Source of the DNA: Pedobacter sp. UBA1951
Lineage (GTDB): Bacteria > Bacteroidota > Bacteroidia > Sphingobacteriales > Sphingobacteriaceae
Assembly: GCA_002336465.1 (NCBI GenBank)
Contig: DDEP01000176.1
Coordinates: 1 to 12,742, forward strand
Length of the DNA: 12,742 bases
Direction: 5' to 3'
This document shows, one piece after another, positions 1-7,045 of this stretch (positions within the stretch are counted from its first letter, which is position 1; each line of letters opens with the position of its first letter). The notes beneath the pieces were generated by a model that saw only the letters and a list, made by a program, of their open reading frames with translations, did not search any database and was not told the origin of the DNA. A program made the translations under genes and the position numbers.

Positions 1-32
1 AACTTCTATTCTATCCGTTGAACTACAGGGCC
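1..32 (-). tRNA. tRNA, 5' part only (possibly tRNA-Arg)
   Basis: Read on the minus strand from position 32, this gives a 7-nt acceptor strand GGCCCTG, then TA at tRNA positions 8-9. Next come the D-stem GTTC, the D-loop AACGGATA with its conserved GG, the closing D-stem strand GAAT, and the start of the anticodon arm GAAGT. The D-stem pairs as three Watson-Crick pairs plus one G-T wobble. The window ends about two bases before the anticodon, so identity cannot be read. The 5' half resembles Bacteroidota arginine tRNAs that I remember, which is recall rather than proof. The gene lies 32 bp after the mechanosensitive channel gene on the same strand. Confidence 0.85.
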
Positions 33-41
33 AACTGGGCG

Positions 42-49
42 CAAATATA
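42..49 (-). promoter_or_regulatory. Candidate -7 promoter box (TAnnTTTG) for the tRNA
   Basis: On the minus strand the bases are TATATTTG, an exact match to the Bacteroidota housekeeping -7 consensus TAnnTTTG. It ends nine bases before the tRNA's first base, a sensible place for transcription to start just ahead of the mature 5' end. I see no clear -33 TTTG element at the usual distance. Because the flanking DNA is AT-rich, a chance match is possible. If real, the tRNA has its own promoter rather than depending on read-through from the channel gene. Confidence 0.5.
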
Positions 50-64
50 AAAAATTATAGTTTT

Positions 65-1348
65 CTAATTATACATTTCTACACGTTTTATATCGCCTGC
101 GGCTTCCAATTCAAACACTTGTAAATCAAAATAAGGTGCTGCCGCAATAATATGGTCAAAGATATCGGCCATGATGTATTCATATTCTGTCCATACAATA
201 GTATTGGTAAACACATATAATTCTATAGGAAGGCCGTGCTCAGTTGGGGCCAGTTGGCGTACCATCATGCTCATCCTTTTATGTGTACCTGTATGGTTGG
301 TAATATAATTATCTATGTACTTTCTAAATAAACCTGCATTGGTTAAGTTACGACCGTTAATAGGTAAACTTTTATCGGCATTAACACGGGTATTATGTTT
401 TTCTATATCTTTTTGCCGATGCTCAATATATGAGGTAAGCAGTTGTATACGGCTAAATTTTTCTAATTCTTCAGGCTTGATAAATCGTATGCTCGATTGT
501 TTAATATGAATAGCTCTTTTTATTCTACGCCCTCCTGCCTGTCGCATACCTCGCCAATTCTGAAATGAATCTGAAATAAGCGCGTAAGTTGGAATCGTTG
601 TAATGGTCTTATCGAAATTCTGTACCTTAACCGTGGTAAGATTTATCTCTAAAATGTCTCCATCTGCACCGTATTTAGGCATCGTAATCCAATCGCCTAT
701 GCGTACAATATCATTGGTGTTTACTTGTATACTGGCAACAAAGCCCATAATAACATCTCTGAACATTAACAGAAGAATAGCCGATATAGCTCCCATTGTG
801 GTAAAAAACACAGCTGGAGATTTCCCCGTAAGATTAGAGAAAAGATAAATCACACCTGCTAGATATAATCCTATTCTAATTACCTGTAGATAACCTTCTA
901 TAGGTTTAGTTTTGTAAGAAGGCAAAGATTTTAAAGCATTAGCCCCTGCTTTAACCAAGGCTATGATAACCCATACAAAAACCAGCACAGTATAAATTTC
1001 TACAAGCACATTGCAAAATTTAATTACCGTAGGTTGTTCTTTAAAAATAAGGGGGACAGCAATATCTATGATAAATAATGGGGCAATAAGAGACAGGTAA
1101 TAGGGTACTTTGCTTTCTAAAAGCCCCTTAAAAAATTCATTATTGGTTTTTCTGATGGTTTGGATAACGATAAGACGCAATATGCGGCGTAATAAATATT
1201 GGCTAAGCGTAATAAGTAAGAGTGCCGCCAAAATAAGGATAAACATATTGATCAACTCAGCAATACTTTCTTGTATTCCCCATTTCACAAACAGTTTATA
1301 AAACCCCCGACTTAAGTCTTCTAATCGCTGATATTTCAGTAGTATCAT
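65..1348 (-). CDS. MscS-family mechanosensitive ion channel, YbdG-like
   Basis: Predicted inner-membrane channel of the small-conductance mechanosensitive family, which opens under membrane tension to release solutes during osmotic downshock. The 427-residue protein has hydrophobic segments near residues 32-54, 82-104, 112-132 and 153-173. A pore-lining helix follows at about 178-207 and runs into the MscS signature (FRDVIMGF, then DIVRIGDW near 213-220) that begins the cytoplasmic beta domain. The stretch SFQNWRGM followed by GGRRIKRAI (261-280) and the overall length resemble the E. coli YbdG/MscM branch rather than the shorter MscS. The next Met is only at residue 35, inside the first membrane segment, so the ATG at 1348 is preferred although no Shine-Dalgarno is visible. 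The gene is divergent from susC and reads towards the tRNA. Family assignment is firm; the YbdG subtype is recognised from memory. Confidence 0.9.
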   Translation of the reverse strand: MILLKYQRLEDLSRGFYKLFVKWGIQESIAELINMFILILAALLLITLSQYLLRRILRLIVIQTIRKTNNEFFKGLLESKVPYYLSLIAPLFIIDIAVPLIFKEQPTVIKFCNVLVEIYTVLVFVWVIIALVKAGANALKSLPSYKTKPIEGYLQVIRIGLYLAGVIYLFSNLTGKSPAVFFTTMGAISAILLLMFRDVIMGFVASIQVNTNDIVRIGDWITMPKYGADGDILEINLTTVKVQNFDKTITTIPTYALISDSFQNWRGMRQAGGRRIKRAIHIKQSSIRFIKPEELEKFSRIQLLTSYIEHRQKDIEKHNTRVNADKSLPINGRNLTNAGLFRKYIDNYITNHTGTHKRMSMMVRQLAPTEHGLPIELYVFTNTIVWTEYEYIMADIFDHIIAAAPYFDLQVFELEAAGDIKRVEMYN

Positions 1349-1389
1349 GCCCTTAAATAATTTGTTAATCTACTCTTACGGCCTTTGTA

Positions 1390-1403
1390 ATATTACGTAA
1401 TAT
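1390..1403. promoter_or_regulatory. Perfect 14-bp palindrome upstream of the channel gene
   Basis: ATATTACGTAATAT is an exact palindrome centred on TTACGTAA, 42 bp upstream of the channel start codon. Its position between divergent genes fits an operator for a dimeric regulator. In such AT-rich DNA a palindrome of this size can also be accidental, and I cannot name a regulator. Confidence 0.3.
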
Positions 1404-1440
1404 ATATTAAAGGAGTGCATAAATTATAAGCAAATTAACA

Positions 1441-1572
1441 CCTCTTTTTTTAAAAAAAACCATATAAAATAGCCTTCAAAAAACATTTCTCAAAAAAAAT
1501 AATCAAACAAAAATAAAAAGTTATTTAATTGATTATCAAATATATAAACCCAATTAAAAGCCTTTTTTTTCA
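1441..1572 (+). promoter_or_regulatory. A/T-tract leader and presumed promoter region of susC
   Basis: This stretch upstream of susC is almost entirely A and T. It includes T7A8 at 1445-1459 and runs of A at 1478-1483, 1492-1499, 1509-1513 and 1515-1519. The A-tract spacing is about 12-15 bases, not a clean helical repeat, so strong curvature is uncertain. I found no plus-strand TAnnTTTG box here, so the susC start site is not located. On the minus strand, TATATTTG occurs at 1544-1537 and could serve the channel gene with a long leader, but the base composition makes chance matches likely. Confidence 0.35.
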
Positions 1573-1595
1573 TCATAAATTTTATTAATTTATGA
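1573..1595 (+). promoter_or_regulatory. Hairpin containing the susC start codon
   Basis: The arms TCATAAATT (1573-1581) and AATTTATGA (1587-1595) are exact reverse complements separated by a 5-nt loop. The susC ATG (1592-1594) lies inside the 3' arm, so the folded mRNA would hide the start codon. The stem is nearly all A-U pairs and therefore weak. No Shine-Dalgarno is present. A role in translation control is inference. Confidence 0.4.
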
Positions 1596-4500
1596 AAAAA
1601 CTTCTACAGAGTTTGCTCATTCTCCTGTTCGTGGCCAGTGCTGCCATGGCACAGGAAAGGACAATTACTGGTACGGTTACCGCAAAAGAAGATGGATTAC
1701 CTATCCCAGGGGCAAGTGTAAAAGTGAAAGGAACTGATGTCGGTGTTTCTACAGGCTCGAATGGCTCTTTTTCTTTTAAGGTGCCTGCAAAAGCAACCAT
1801 ATTGCAAATTTCATCCATCGGATTTCTTACACAAGAAATCGTTATTGGCTCAAAAACCAATTTTAATATTTCTTTGCAAAATGATTCTAAAATCTTATCT
1901 GAGGTAGTTGTTACTGGATATGGCATTCAAACCAAGCTAAGTAACACAGGTGCTCAGAGTTCGGTAAAGGGAGAAGTATTTGCAAACGTTCCTAATGGAA
2001 ACTTAGCGAATACCTTGCAAGGCAAAGCCCCGGGGTTAATGGTTTTAGGAAATAGTGGAAAACCGGGAGACGCACCTTTCCTAAGGGTGAGAGGAACTAA
2101 CTCTTTAACTGCTGGTAATGCTCCTCTAATCATTATTGACGGTATTGATGCTCCCAATTTAGCTTCAATAAATTCAAATGATATAGAAAACGTTACTCTA
2201 TTAAAGGACCCTTCTTCTACCGCTATATATGGATCTAGGGCTGCTAACGGTGTGCTTTTAATTACAACTAGAAAAGGAACATCTGGAGAGCCTAAATTAA
2301 CTTATTCATTTCAATATGGAGAAAGAAAAAGAAATACAGACAACTTCGACCTGATGAATATCGATGAAAAACTTAAATACGAATATGATTTAGGTTATCA
2401 AAACAGGGAGATAACAAGAGAGTTTCAAAGAAATACATCTTTCCCTACAACGGGTTCGGTTGGAACAAGATTGTTTACCTTAAACGATAGCGAAAGACAG
2501 AGAATGTACGACATTCTTAAAAGCAGAGAAAATGACTGGGGAGATATTTTGTTTAGAACAGGTAAAGTAAAAGAACACCAATTAGGTTTGTCTGGAGTAT
2601 CTGATAAAATTAATTATTACATTAACTTTAATAGATATGCAGAAGACGGTATAGCTGCCTATGGCTCTTCTTTCAAAAGAACAGGTGGAAGAATAAACGT
2701 TGAGTATAACGCGAAGAAATGGTTAAAATTAGGAACCAATCTAAACACATCTTATACACAAGATCAATCCGTTAGAGAAAGTTATAACGTACTATCTCCT
2801 TTTGGTTCTTATTATTTCATAAACTCTTATGAACCACTAATTGATCCTACTACAGGAACTTATAACGGAACAAATCAAGGATTAAATCCAATTCAATCAA
2901 TATTAGATGCTCCTGCAAAATCAAACACACTATATAGTACAGGAAGAGTATTTGCAGATTTAACTCCAATTAAAGATTTAATAGTGAAAACTAGCTTAGG
3001 AGCTACTTATTCAAAAAATGCCGGAGGTACTTTCTATGTTCCGGGTTCTCCAGTAGATCAAGCTATCTTTGGTACTACAGCTCCAGGATATAAAAACGAT
3101 TTTGGAAGTGAGAACTTCTTCTATATTTGGAGTAATACTGCTTCTTATAGCAAAAAGCTTGACCAAAATCATGAGCTAAGTGGCTTAATCGGATTTGAAT
3201 TTTTAGAGAGTCAAGCATCTTCTTACCAATTTAACAGTAAAGGGTATCCATCTAAAGATCCTAAATACGATACACAAAACAATGGTGCTACTCCTAATTC
3301 AGTAACATCTGCTAAAAGCGATTGGGCACAGGTATCTTATTTTGGTAAATTAGGTTACAACTTTAGACAAAAATACTTTGTTGATGCTTCATTGAGAAGA
3401 GACGGTTCTTCAAGATTTGGGGTAAATAATCGCTATGGTACTTTTTGGTCTACAGGTTTGGCATGGAATGTTATAGCAGAAGATTTTACAAAAAACAACT
3501 TAGGAGCTTGGTTTAACGAATTAAAACTTAGAGCGTCTGTAGGAAAAACTGGTAACAACCAGATTGGTAACTATGACTCTCAAGGTGTTTTTGGATTTGG
3601 AAAATATAATGGTCAGAGCATAATAGCCGAAACAGGATTAGGAAACAGTAAGTTAAGCTGGGAAACCAACTTCTCGTATAACTTAGGTCTAGATTTCTCT
3701 ACATTTAACGGTAGATTAAGAGGAACATTAGAATATTACGACAAGAAAACCAGCGACCTATTATACCGAGTACCTAAACCTTCAACCGTAGGTTTCACCT
3801 CTCGTTTAGAGAATGTTGGAGAGATGAAAAACAAAGGATACGAAATTACCCTTGATGGCGACGTAATTAGAAATAAAGACGTAAGATGGTCATTAAGTTG
3901 GAATTTATCTCATAACTCTAACAAGTTAACCAAGATCTATGGAGATGTAAAAGAGATACCTGGATCATATACTACATTAAGAGTTGGACAACCAATAAAC
4001 ACGTTTTTCTTAACTAGATGGGCGGGTATCGACCCACAAACAGGAGCCGAGCAGTGGTATGATTTGACAGGAAATAAATTTAGCACCTTCTCTAGCACAG
4101 GTGCAAATAAAGCAATGTTAGAAGGTAAATCTGCTCAACCAAAGTATTTTGGAACTTTTGGTACCTCTGTTGCCTATAAAGGTTTAGAATTAACAGCTTC
4201 TTTATATTATAACTTTGGAAATTACATCTATAATGTGCCATGGAGAGATTTGGTAAATAACGGTAATGACCCTAGCACTCCACAAGCAGCAGACGCTTTA
4301 AACTACTGGAAAAAACCAGGAGACATCGTTAACTACGCAAAACCAGTATTAGGCCAACCACAACCCGATGCTATTGATAAATACCTTCAAAAAGGAGATT
4401 ATTTACGTTTAAGAGATGTAATGTTGAGCTATAGCTTGCCAAAGTCTTTAATCAGCAAAGCAAAAATCCAAAATGTTAGATTATTCCTTCAAGGAACCAA

Positions 4501-4645
4501 CCTTTGGACATGGGCTAAAGAGTATAAAGGAGATCCAGAAGTTGGAACAGGAAATAATGAAAGATCTGACCAACCAGGTGTATTATCAGTATATCCATAT
4601 ACTCCATCAAAAGCATACACTTTTGGCATTAACTTAACATTATAA
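1592..4645 (+). CDS. SusC/RagA-family TonB-linked outer-membrane protein
   Basis: TonB-dependent outer-membrane transporter that imports oligomeric nutrients captured by its SusD partner. The 1017-residue product has a signal peptide (residues 1-20, cut after AMA before QE) and a carboxypeptidase-regulatory-like domain at about 23-100 (GTVTAKEDGLPIPGASV, then GFLTQEI). The LSEVVVTGYG segment follows at 102-111, then the plug at about 115-229 with the SusC hallmarks LIIIDGI, LLKDPSSTAIYGSRAANG and LLITTRKG. The rest is a beta-barrel rich in aromatic, alternating strands, ending YTFGINLTL. There is no N-terminal STN domain, so signalling through an ECF sigma/anti-sigma pair is not expected, and none is encoded here. 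The gene is 15 bp from susD and clearly in one operon with it. Family assignment is very secure; the substrate cannot be told from sequence. Confidence 0.96.
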   Translation: MKKLLQSLLILLFVASAAMAQERTITGTVTAKEDGLPIPGASVKVKGTDVGVSTGSNGSFSFKVPAKATILQISSIGFLTQEIVIGSKTNFNISLQNDSKILSEVVVTGYGIQTKLSNTGAQSSVKGEVFANVPNGNLANTLQGKAPGLMVLGNSGKPGDAPFLRVRGTNSLTAGNAPLIIIDGIDAPNLASINSNDIENVTLLKDPSSTAIYGSRAANGVLLITTRKGTSGEPKLTYSFQYGERKRNTDNFDLMNIDEKLKYEYDLGYQNREITREFQRNTSFPTTGSVGTRLFTLNDSERQRMYDILKSRENDWGDILFRTGKVKEHQLGLSGVSDKINYYINFNRYAEDGIAAYGSSFKRTGGRINVEYNAKKWLKLGTNLNTSYTQDQSVRESYNVLSPFGSYYFINSYEPLIDPTTGTYNGTNQGLNPIQSILDAPAKSNTLYSTGRVFADLTPIKDLIVKTSLGATYSKNAGGTFYVPGSPVDQAIFGTTAPGYKNDFGSENFFYIWSNTASYSKKLDQNHELSGLIGFEFLESQASSYQFNSKGYPSKDPKYDTQNNGATPNSVTSAKSDWAQVSYFGKLGYNFRQKYFVDASLRRDGSSRFGVNNRYGTFWSTGLAWNVIAEDFTKNNLGAWFNELKLRASVGKTGNNQIGNYDSQGVFGFGKYNGQSIIAETGLGNSKLSWETNFSYNLGLDFSTFNGRLRGTLEYYDKKTSDLLYRVPKPSTVGFTSRLENVGEMKNKGYEITLDGDVIRNKDVRWSLSWNLSHNSNKLTKIYGDVKEIPGSYTTLRVGQPINTFFLTRWAGIDPQTGAEQWYDLTGNKFSTFSSTGANKAMLEGKSAQPKYFGTFGTSVAYKGLELTASLYYNFGNYIYNVPWRDLVNNGNDPSTPQAADALNYWKKPGDIVNYAKPVLGQPQPDAIDKYLQKGDYLRLRDVMLSYSLPKSLISKAKIQNVRLFLQGTNLWTWAKEYKGDPEVGTGNNERSDQPGVLSVYPYTPSKAYTFGINLTL

Positions 4646-4646
4646 A

Positions 4647-4651
4647 AGGAG
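4647..4651 (+). promoter_or_regulatory. Shine-Dalgarno sequence of susD
   Basis: AGGAG lies two bases after the susC stop codon and nine bases before the susD ATG at 4661. It is the clearest ribosome-binding site in the window, where most starts have none. It fixes the susD start and suggests that susD is translated efficiently and independently from the shared mRNA. Confidence 0.75.
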
Positions 4652-4660
4652 AAATTAAAA

Positions 4661-6100
4661 ATGAAAAAAAGCATATTATATATAGGAACTTTATTGGGCT
4701 TTCTTCTTAGTTCATGCGATAAAGATTTAATAAAAACACCTTATAATGGTGTTTCTACAGAAATTGTATTTAACAACCCCGAAGATTTTGCTCAAGCTGC
4801 AAGAGGTATGTACTCTGGTTTGAGAGGCAGTGGGTCTTACTTAGGAGGAGAATCTGTTCTTTTTGGCGATATCCTTTCAGACAACATGATCATTGTTCAA
4901 TCTGGAAGAAAGTCATACCAGTCAACTTGGCAATGGAATTATTCCTCAAACTCAACTTCAGGACTATACGACAATGGCTATTCTGTTATTCGTAGAGCTA
5001 ATGCAATATTAGAGAACATTAACAAATTGCCTGATGGAACAGCCAAGAATAATTATAAAGGCGAAGCATTAGCTATTAGAGGAATGGTTCACTTTGACAT
5101 ATTAAGATTGTTTGCCAAGAGATATACTGCTGCTACAGAGAATACAGATTTAGGAATCCCTTATGTTACCTCTACTGATGCTTCTTTGTTAGCATCGAGA
5201 AGTACAATGAAAGATTCATATGCAAAAATCTTAGCAGACCTTACCGAAGCAGAAAGTTTAATAGCCACAACCAATGGTGTTGGAAGATTGAATAAGCCTG
5301 CGGTAGCTGGGTTATTATCTAGAATTTACATTTACAAAAATGACTTTGTAAATGCAGGTGCTGCTGCTGATCGCTGTTTAGCCACATCTGATAATCCTGG
5401 TACTCAAGCCAACCTATCTCAGATTTTTACAGATCAAACCGAAACAGGTGTTTTGTTTAAAATTAAAATGTTAGACGTGGATAATGTAAAAATTGGTACT
5501 TTTTACAGTCAGACAGTTCCAGAGGGTATTAAATCGGAATATGTACCTACTTTCGATTTCTTTTCTCTTTATCAAGCGAATGATATAAGAAAAAGCGTTT
5601 ACTTTTCGGTATCGCCTTATAATGGCATTGTTTACAACCACGTTGCCAAGTATTTACAAAGACCTGCTACCACAGCCAATATATTAGACTTCAAAGTACT
5701 AAGAACCGCAGAAGTTCTATTGAATCAAGCTGAGGCATATGCTCAAAACAGCTCAATTAAGAATGAAGCCAAAGCATTAACTGCATTGGATAAATTGAGG
5801 TCTAATAGATATACAGGATTTGTTTCTCCTGGAGAAACAGGTACGGCATTATTAAATGCTATTTATTTAGAACGCAGATTAGAGCTAGCATTCGAAAATG
5901 ACAGGTTCTATGACTTAAAAAGAAGAAATGTTCCTATTAACAGGGATGCTACTCATGGCGAATTTGCAGACGGTTCGGGAACTCTTATCCCTGCCCAATA
6001 CAGAACACTTGCCGTAACAGATAAAAAATGGTGGATGCCATTCTCGCAAACTGCGATTAATGTAAACACCAATCTTCATCAGGATGATGAGTGGAAATAA
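4661..6100 (+). CDS. SusD/RagB-family nutrient-binding outer-membrane lipoprotein
   Basis: Surface-exposed lipoprotein that binds substrate and acts as the hinged lid on the SusC channel. The 479-residue protein begins with a lipoprotein signal ending LLSSC (lipidated Cys19), followed by acidic and basic residues (DKD), as is common for exported Bacteroidota lipoproteins. Family hallmarks, in order: RRANAILENI (111-120), ALAIRGMVHFDILRLF (136-151) of the TPR-like helices, LNKPAVAGLLSRIYIY (210-225), LRTAEVLLNQAEAYA (347-361), ALDKLRSNRY (375-384) and YLERRLELAFENDRFYDLKR (402-421). The C-terminus MPFSQTAINVNTNL matches the usual SusD ending. Length is normal. It follows susC by 15 bp with a good ribosome-binding site. 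Binding specificity cannot be read from the sequence; absence of neighbouring glycoside hydrolases leaves glycan, peptide or other ligands open. Confidence 0.96.
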   Translation: MKKSILYIGTLLGFLLSSCDKDLIKTPYNGVSTEIVFNNPEDFAQAARGMYSGLRGSGSYLGGESVLFGDILSDNMIIVQSGRKSYQSTWQWNYSSNSTSGLYDNGYSVIRRANAILENINKLPDGTAKNNYKGEALAIRGMVHFDILRLFAKRYTAATENTDLGIPYVTSTDASLLASRSTMKDSYAKILADLTEAESLIATTNGVGRLNKPAVAGLLSRIYIYKNDFVNAGAAADRCLATSDNPGTQANLSQIFTDQTETGVLFKIKMLDVDNVKIGTFYSQTVPEGIKSEYVPTFDFFSLYQANDIRKSVYFSVSPYNGIVYNHVAKYLQRPATTANILDFKVLRTAEVLLNQAEAYAQNSSIKNEAKALTALDKLRSNRYTGFVSPGETGTALLNAIYLERRLELAFENDRFYDLKRRNVPINRDATHGEFADGSGTLIPAQYRTLAVTDKKWWMPFSQTAINVNTNLHQDDEWK

Positions 6101-6131
6101 GGTCAGAATCAATTAACCCATTAAAATTTAT

Positions 6132-6157
6132 AGCACAAGTGGAATTCCACTTGTGCT
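6132..6157 (+). terminator. Perfect 26-bp palindrome after susD; terminator-like or regulatory hairpin
   Basis: The arm AGCACAAGTGGAA is followed at once by its exact reverse complement TTCCACTTGTGCT. In RNA this would give an 11-bp stem with an AATT loop. It starts 31 bp after the susD stop and ends 13 bp before the ATG of the next gene. There is no proper T-run after it (TACTTGTATC follows), so it is not a classic rho-independent terminator. It may be an mRNA 3'-stabilising or attenuating hairpin between susCD and the downstream gene, or a DNA-binding site. Confidence 0.5.
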
Positions 6158-6170
6158 TACTTGTATCTAC

Positions 6171-6842
6171 ATGAAACTAATTAGCTTTTTAACAATCCTT
6201 ACCTTCTCAGTTCTTTTTGGTAATGCACAAACAACGTTTTATCTACAAGATTTAAACGGGCAACCCATTAAAGGAAATTATTCAAATGTAGCTGGGAACC
6301 CTTATTTATTTGATGGCTGGAAAGAAGGGTCGGTTATTTTAGAAAATCAAAGCAAGTATGATAACATACTTTTGAAATACGATATTGTTAGAGATGTATT
6401 AATTTTTAAAAAAGATCGTACCTCTGATGCTGAAGGTTTTGAATTTAGCTCAAGACCAGTCGAGTTTAAATTTAATGATTCAGAAGGTATATTTTTACCT
6501 AGAAACTCATTACTAAAACAATCCAAAGAAAATGACTTTTTAGAACTGGTATATAACGGTAGCGTTTCTTTATTAAAGAAATATCGTAAAAGACTAATAA
6601 CTAAAAGGGAATATAATTCTGCCATCACCGAACAGCAGATAGAGGAATTTTATACTTTCTTTATATTAAATTCAAAAAGTGGTCAATTCGAAGAGATTAA
6701 GGGCCTTAATGAAAAAGCGTTGATGCCTTTTTTAGCAGACAAAGCAAATAAAGTAAAAGATTACGCCGCTTCAAAAAGACTATCTTTCAAAAAAGAAGCG
6801 GATGTAGTTTCCATTTTAACTTATTATAACTCTATTAATTAA
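6171..6842 (+). CDS. Uncharacterised secreted (periplasmic) protein
   Basis: I cannot assign a named family. The start is placed at the ATG at 6171 rather than the in-frame GTG at 6153. This choice gives a clean signal peptide (MKLISFLTIL..., cut after GNA before QTT, residue 19), and the GTG lies inside the palindromic hairpin. The mature protein of about 204 residues has no lipobox and no later membrane segment. Visible features are a short N-terminal beta-rich part (PYLFDGWKEGSVIL, then YDNILLKYDIVRDVLIFK at about 64-80), a basic patch LLKKYRKRLITKREYN (135-149), and a lysine-rich helical C-terminus ending LTYYNSIN. The general pattern recalls widespread small secreted hypothetical proteins of Bacteroidota. 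It has the same strand as susCD and follows by 70 bp, so it may be read through from that operon. No Shine-Dalgarno is visible. Confidence 0.75.
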   Translation: MKLISFLTILTFSVLFGNAQTTFYLQDLNGQPIKGNYSNVAGNPYLFDGWKEGSVILENQSKYDNILLKYDIVRDVLIFKKDRTSDAEGFEFSSRPVEFKFNDSEGIFLPRNSLLKQSKENDFLELVYNGSVSLLKKYRKRLITKREYNSAITEQQIEEFYTFFILNSKSGQFEEIKGLNEKALMPFLADKANKVKDYAASKRLSFKKEADVVSILTYYNSIN

Positions 6843-6850
6843 CATCATTC

Positions 6851-6887
6851 TTACCTTTAATTTTAAGAAAAATAAGGTAGAGTTTTT
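6851..6887 (+). terminator. Weak hairpin with T-run after the secreted-protein gene
   Basis: TTACCTT (6851-6857) can pair with AAGGTAG (6874-6880, one T-G wobble) across a 16-nt A/T-rich loop, followed by TTTTT at 6883-6887. The long loop and short stem make this a poor terminator on its own. A better one lies 26 bp further on. Confidence 0.25.
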
Positions 6888-6912
6888 ATTAATTTCTCAT
6901 TTATAGCGTAAT

Positions 6913-6941
6913 AAGGGCGGCTTTTGCTGCCTTTTGCTTTT
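6913..6941 (+). terminator. Rho-independent terminator downstream of the susCD/secreted-protein genes
   Basis: GGCGGC (6916-6921) pairs with GCTGCC (6926-6931, with one G-T wobble) around a TTTT loop. The stem is extended at its base by A/G-T pairs and is followed by TTTTGCTTTT. It works in the plus direction only; the minus-strand version contains an A-C mismatch and lacks a T-run. It marks the likely end of the plus-strand transcript before the convergent peptidase gene. Confidence 0.65.
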
Positions 6942-7045
6942 AGGAAAATTATCTTACTCAATTAAGGTATCGCTAACAAGTTTCTAGGCATACCCTATGG
7001 CTTATAAAATAACGCGTTAATCTCAACAAAGCCGTTCTAACGCCC

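Noticed and set aside
1452..1519. Phased A-tract curved DNA upstream of susC
   Set aside because: The A-tracts are spaced 12-15 bases apart rather than about 10.5, so sustained curvature is not supported.
1585..2157. Antisense open frames opposite the start of susC
   Set aside because: They overlap the signal peptide, regulatory-like and plug domains of susC and have no recognisable motif; AT-rich coding DNA often leaves such frames.
6153..6170. GTG-initiated six-residue extension of the secreted protein
   Set aside because: It places the start inside the palindromic hairpin and adds MLTCIY before a normal signal peptide; the ATG at 6171 is the better start.
7013..7022. Palindrome TAACGCGTTA downstream of the M14 gene
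   Set aside because: Only 10 bp with no loop or T-run, so it is not a credible terminator and is too short to call as a binding site.
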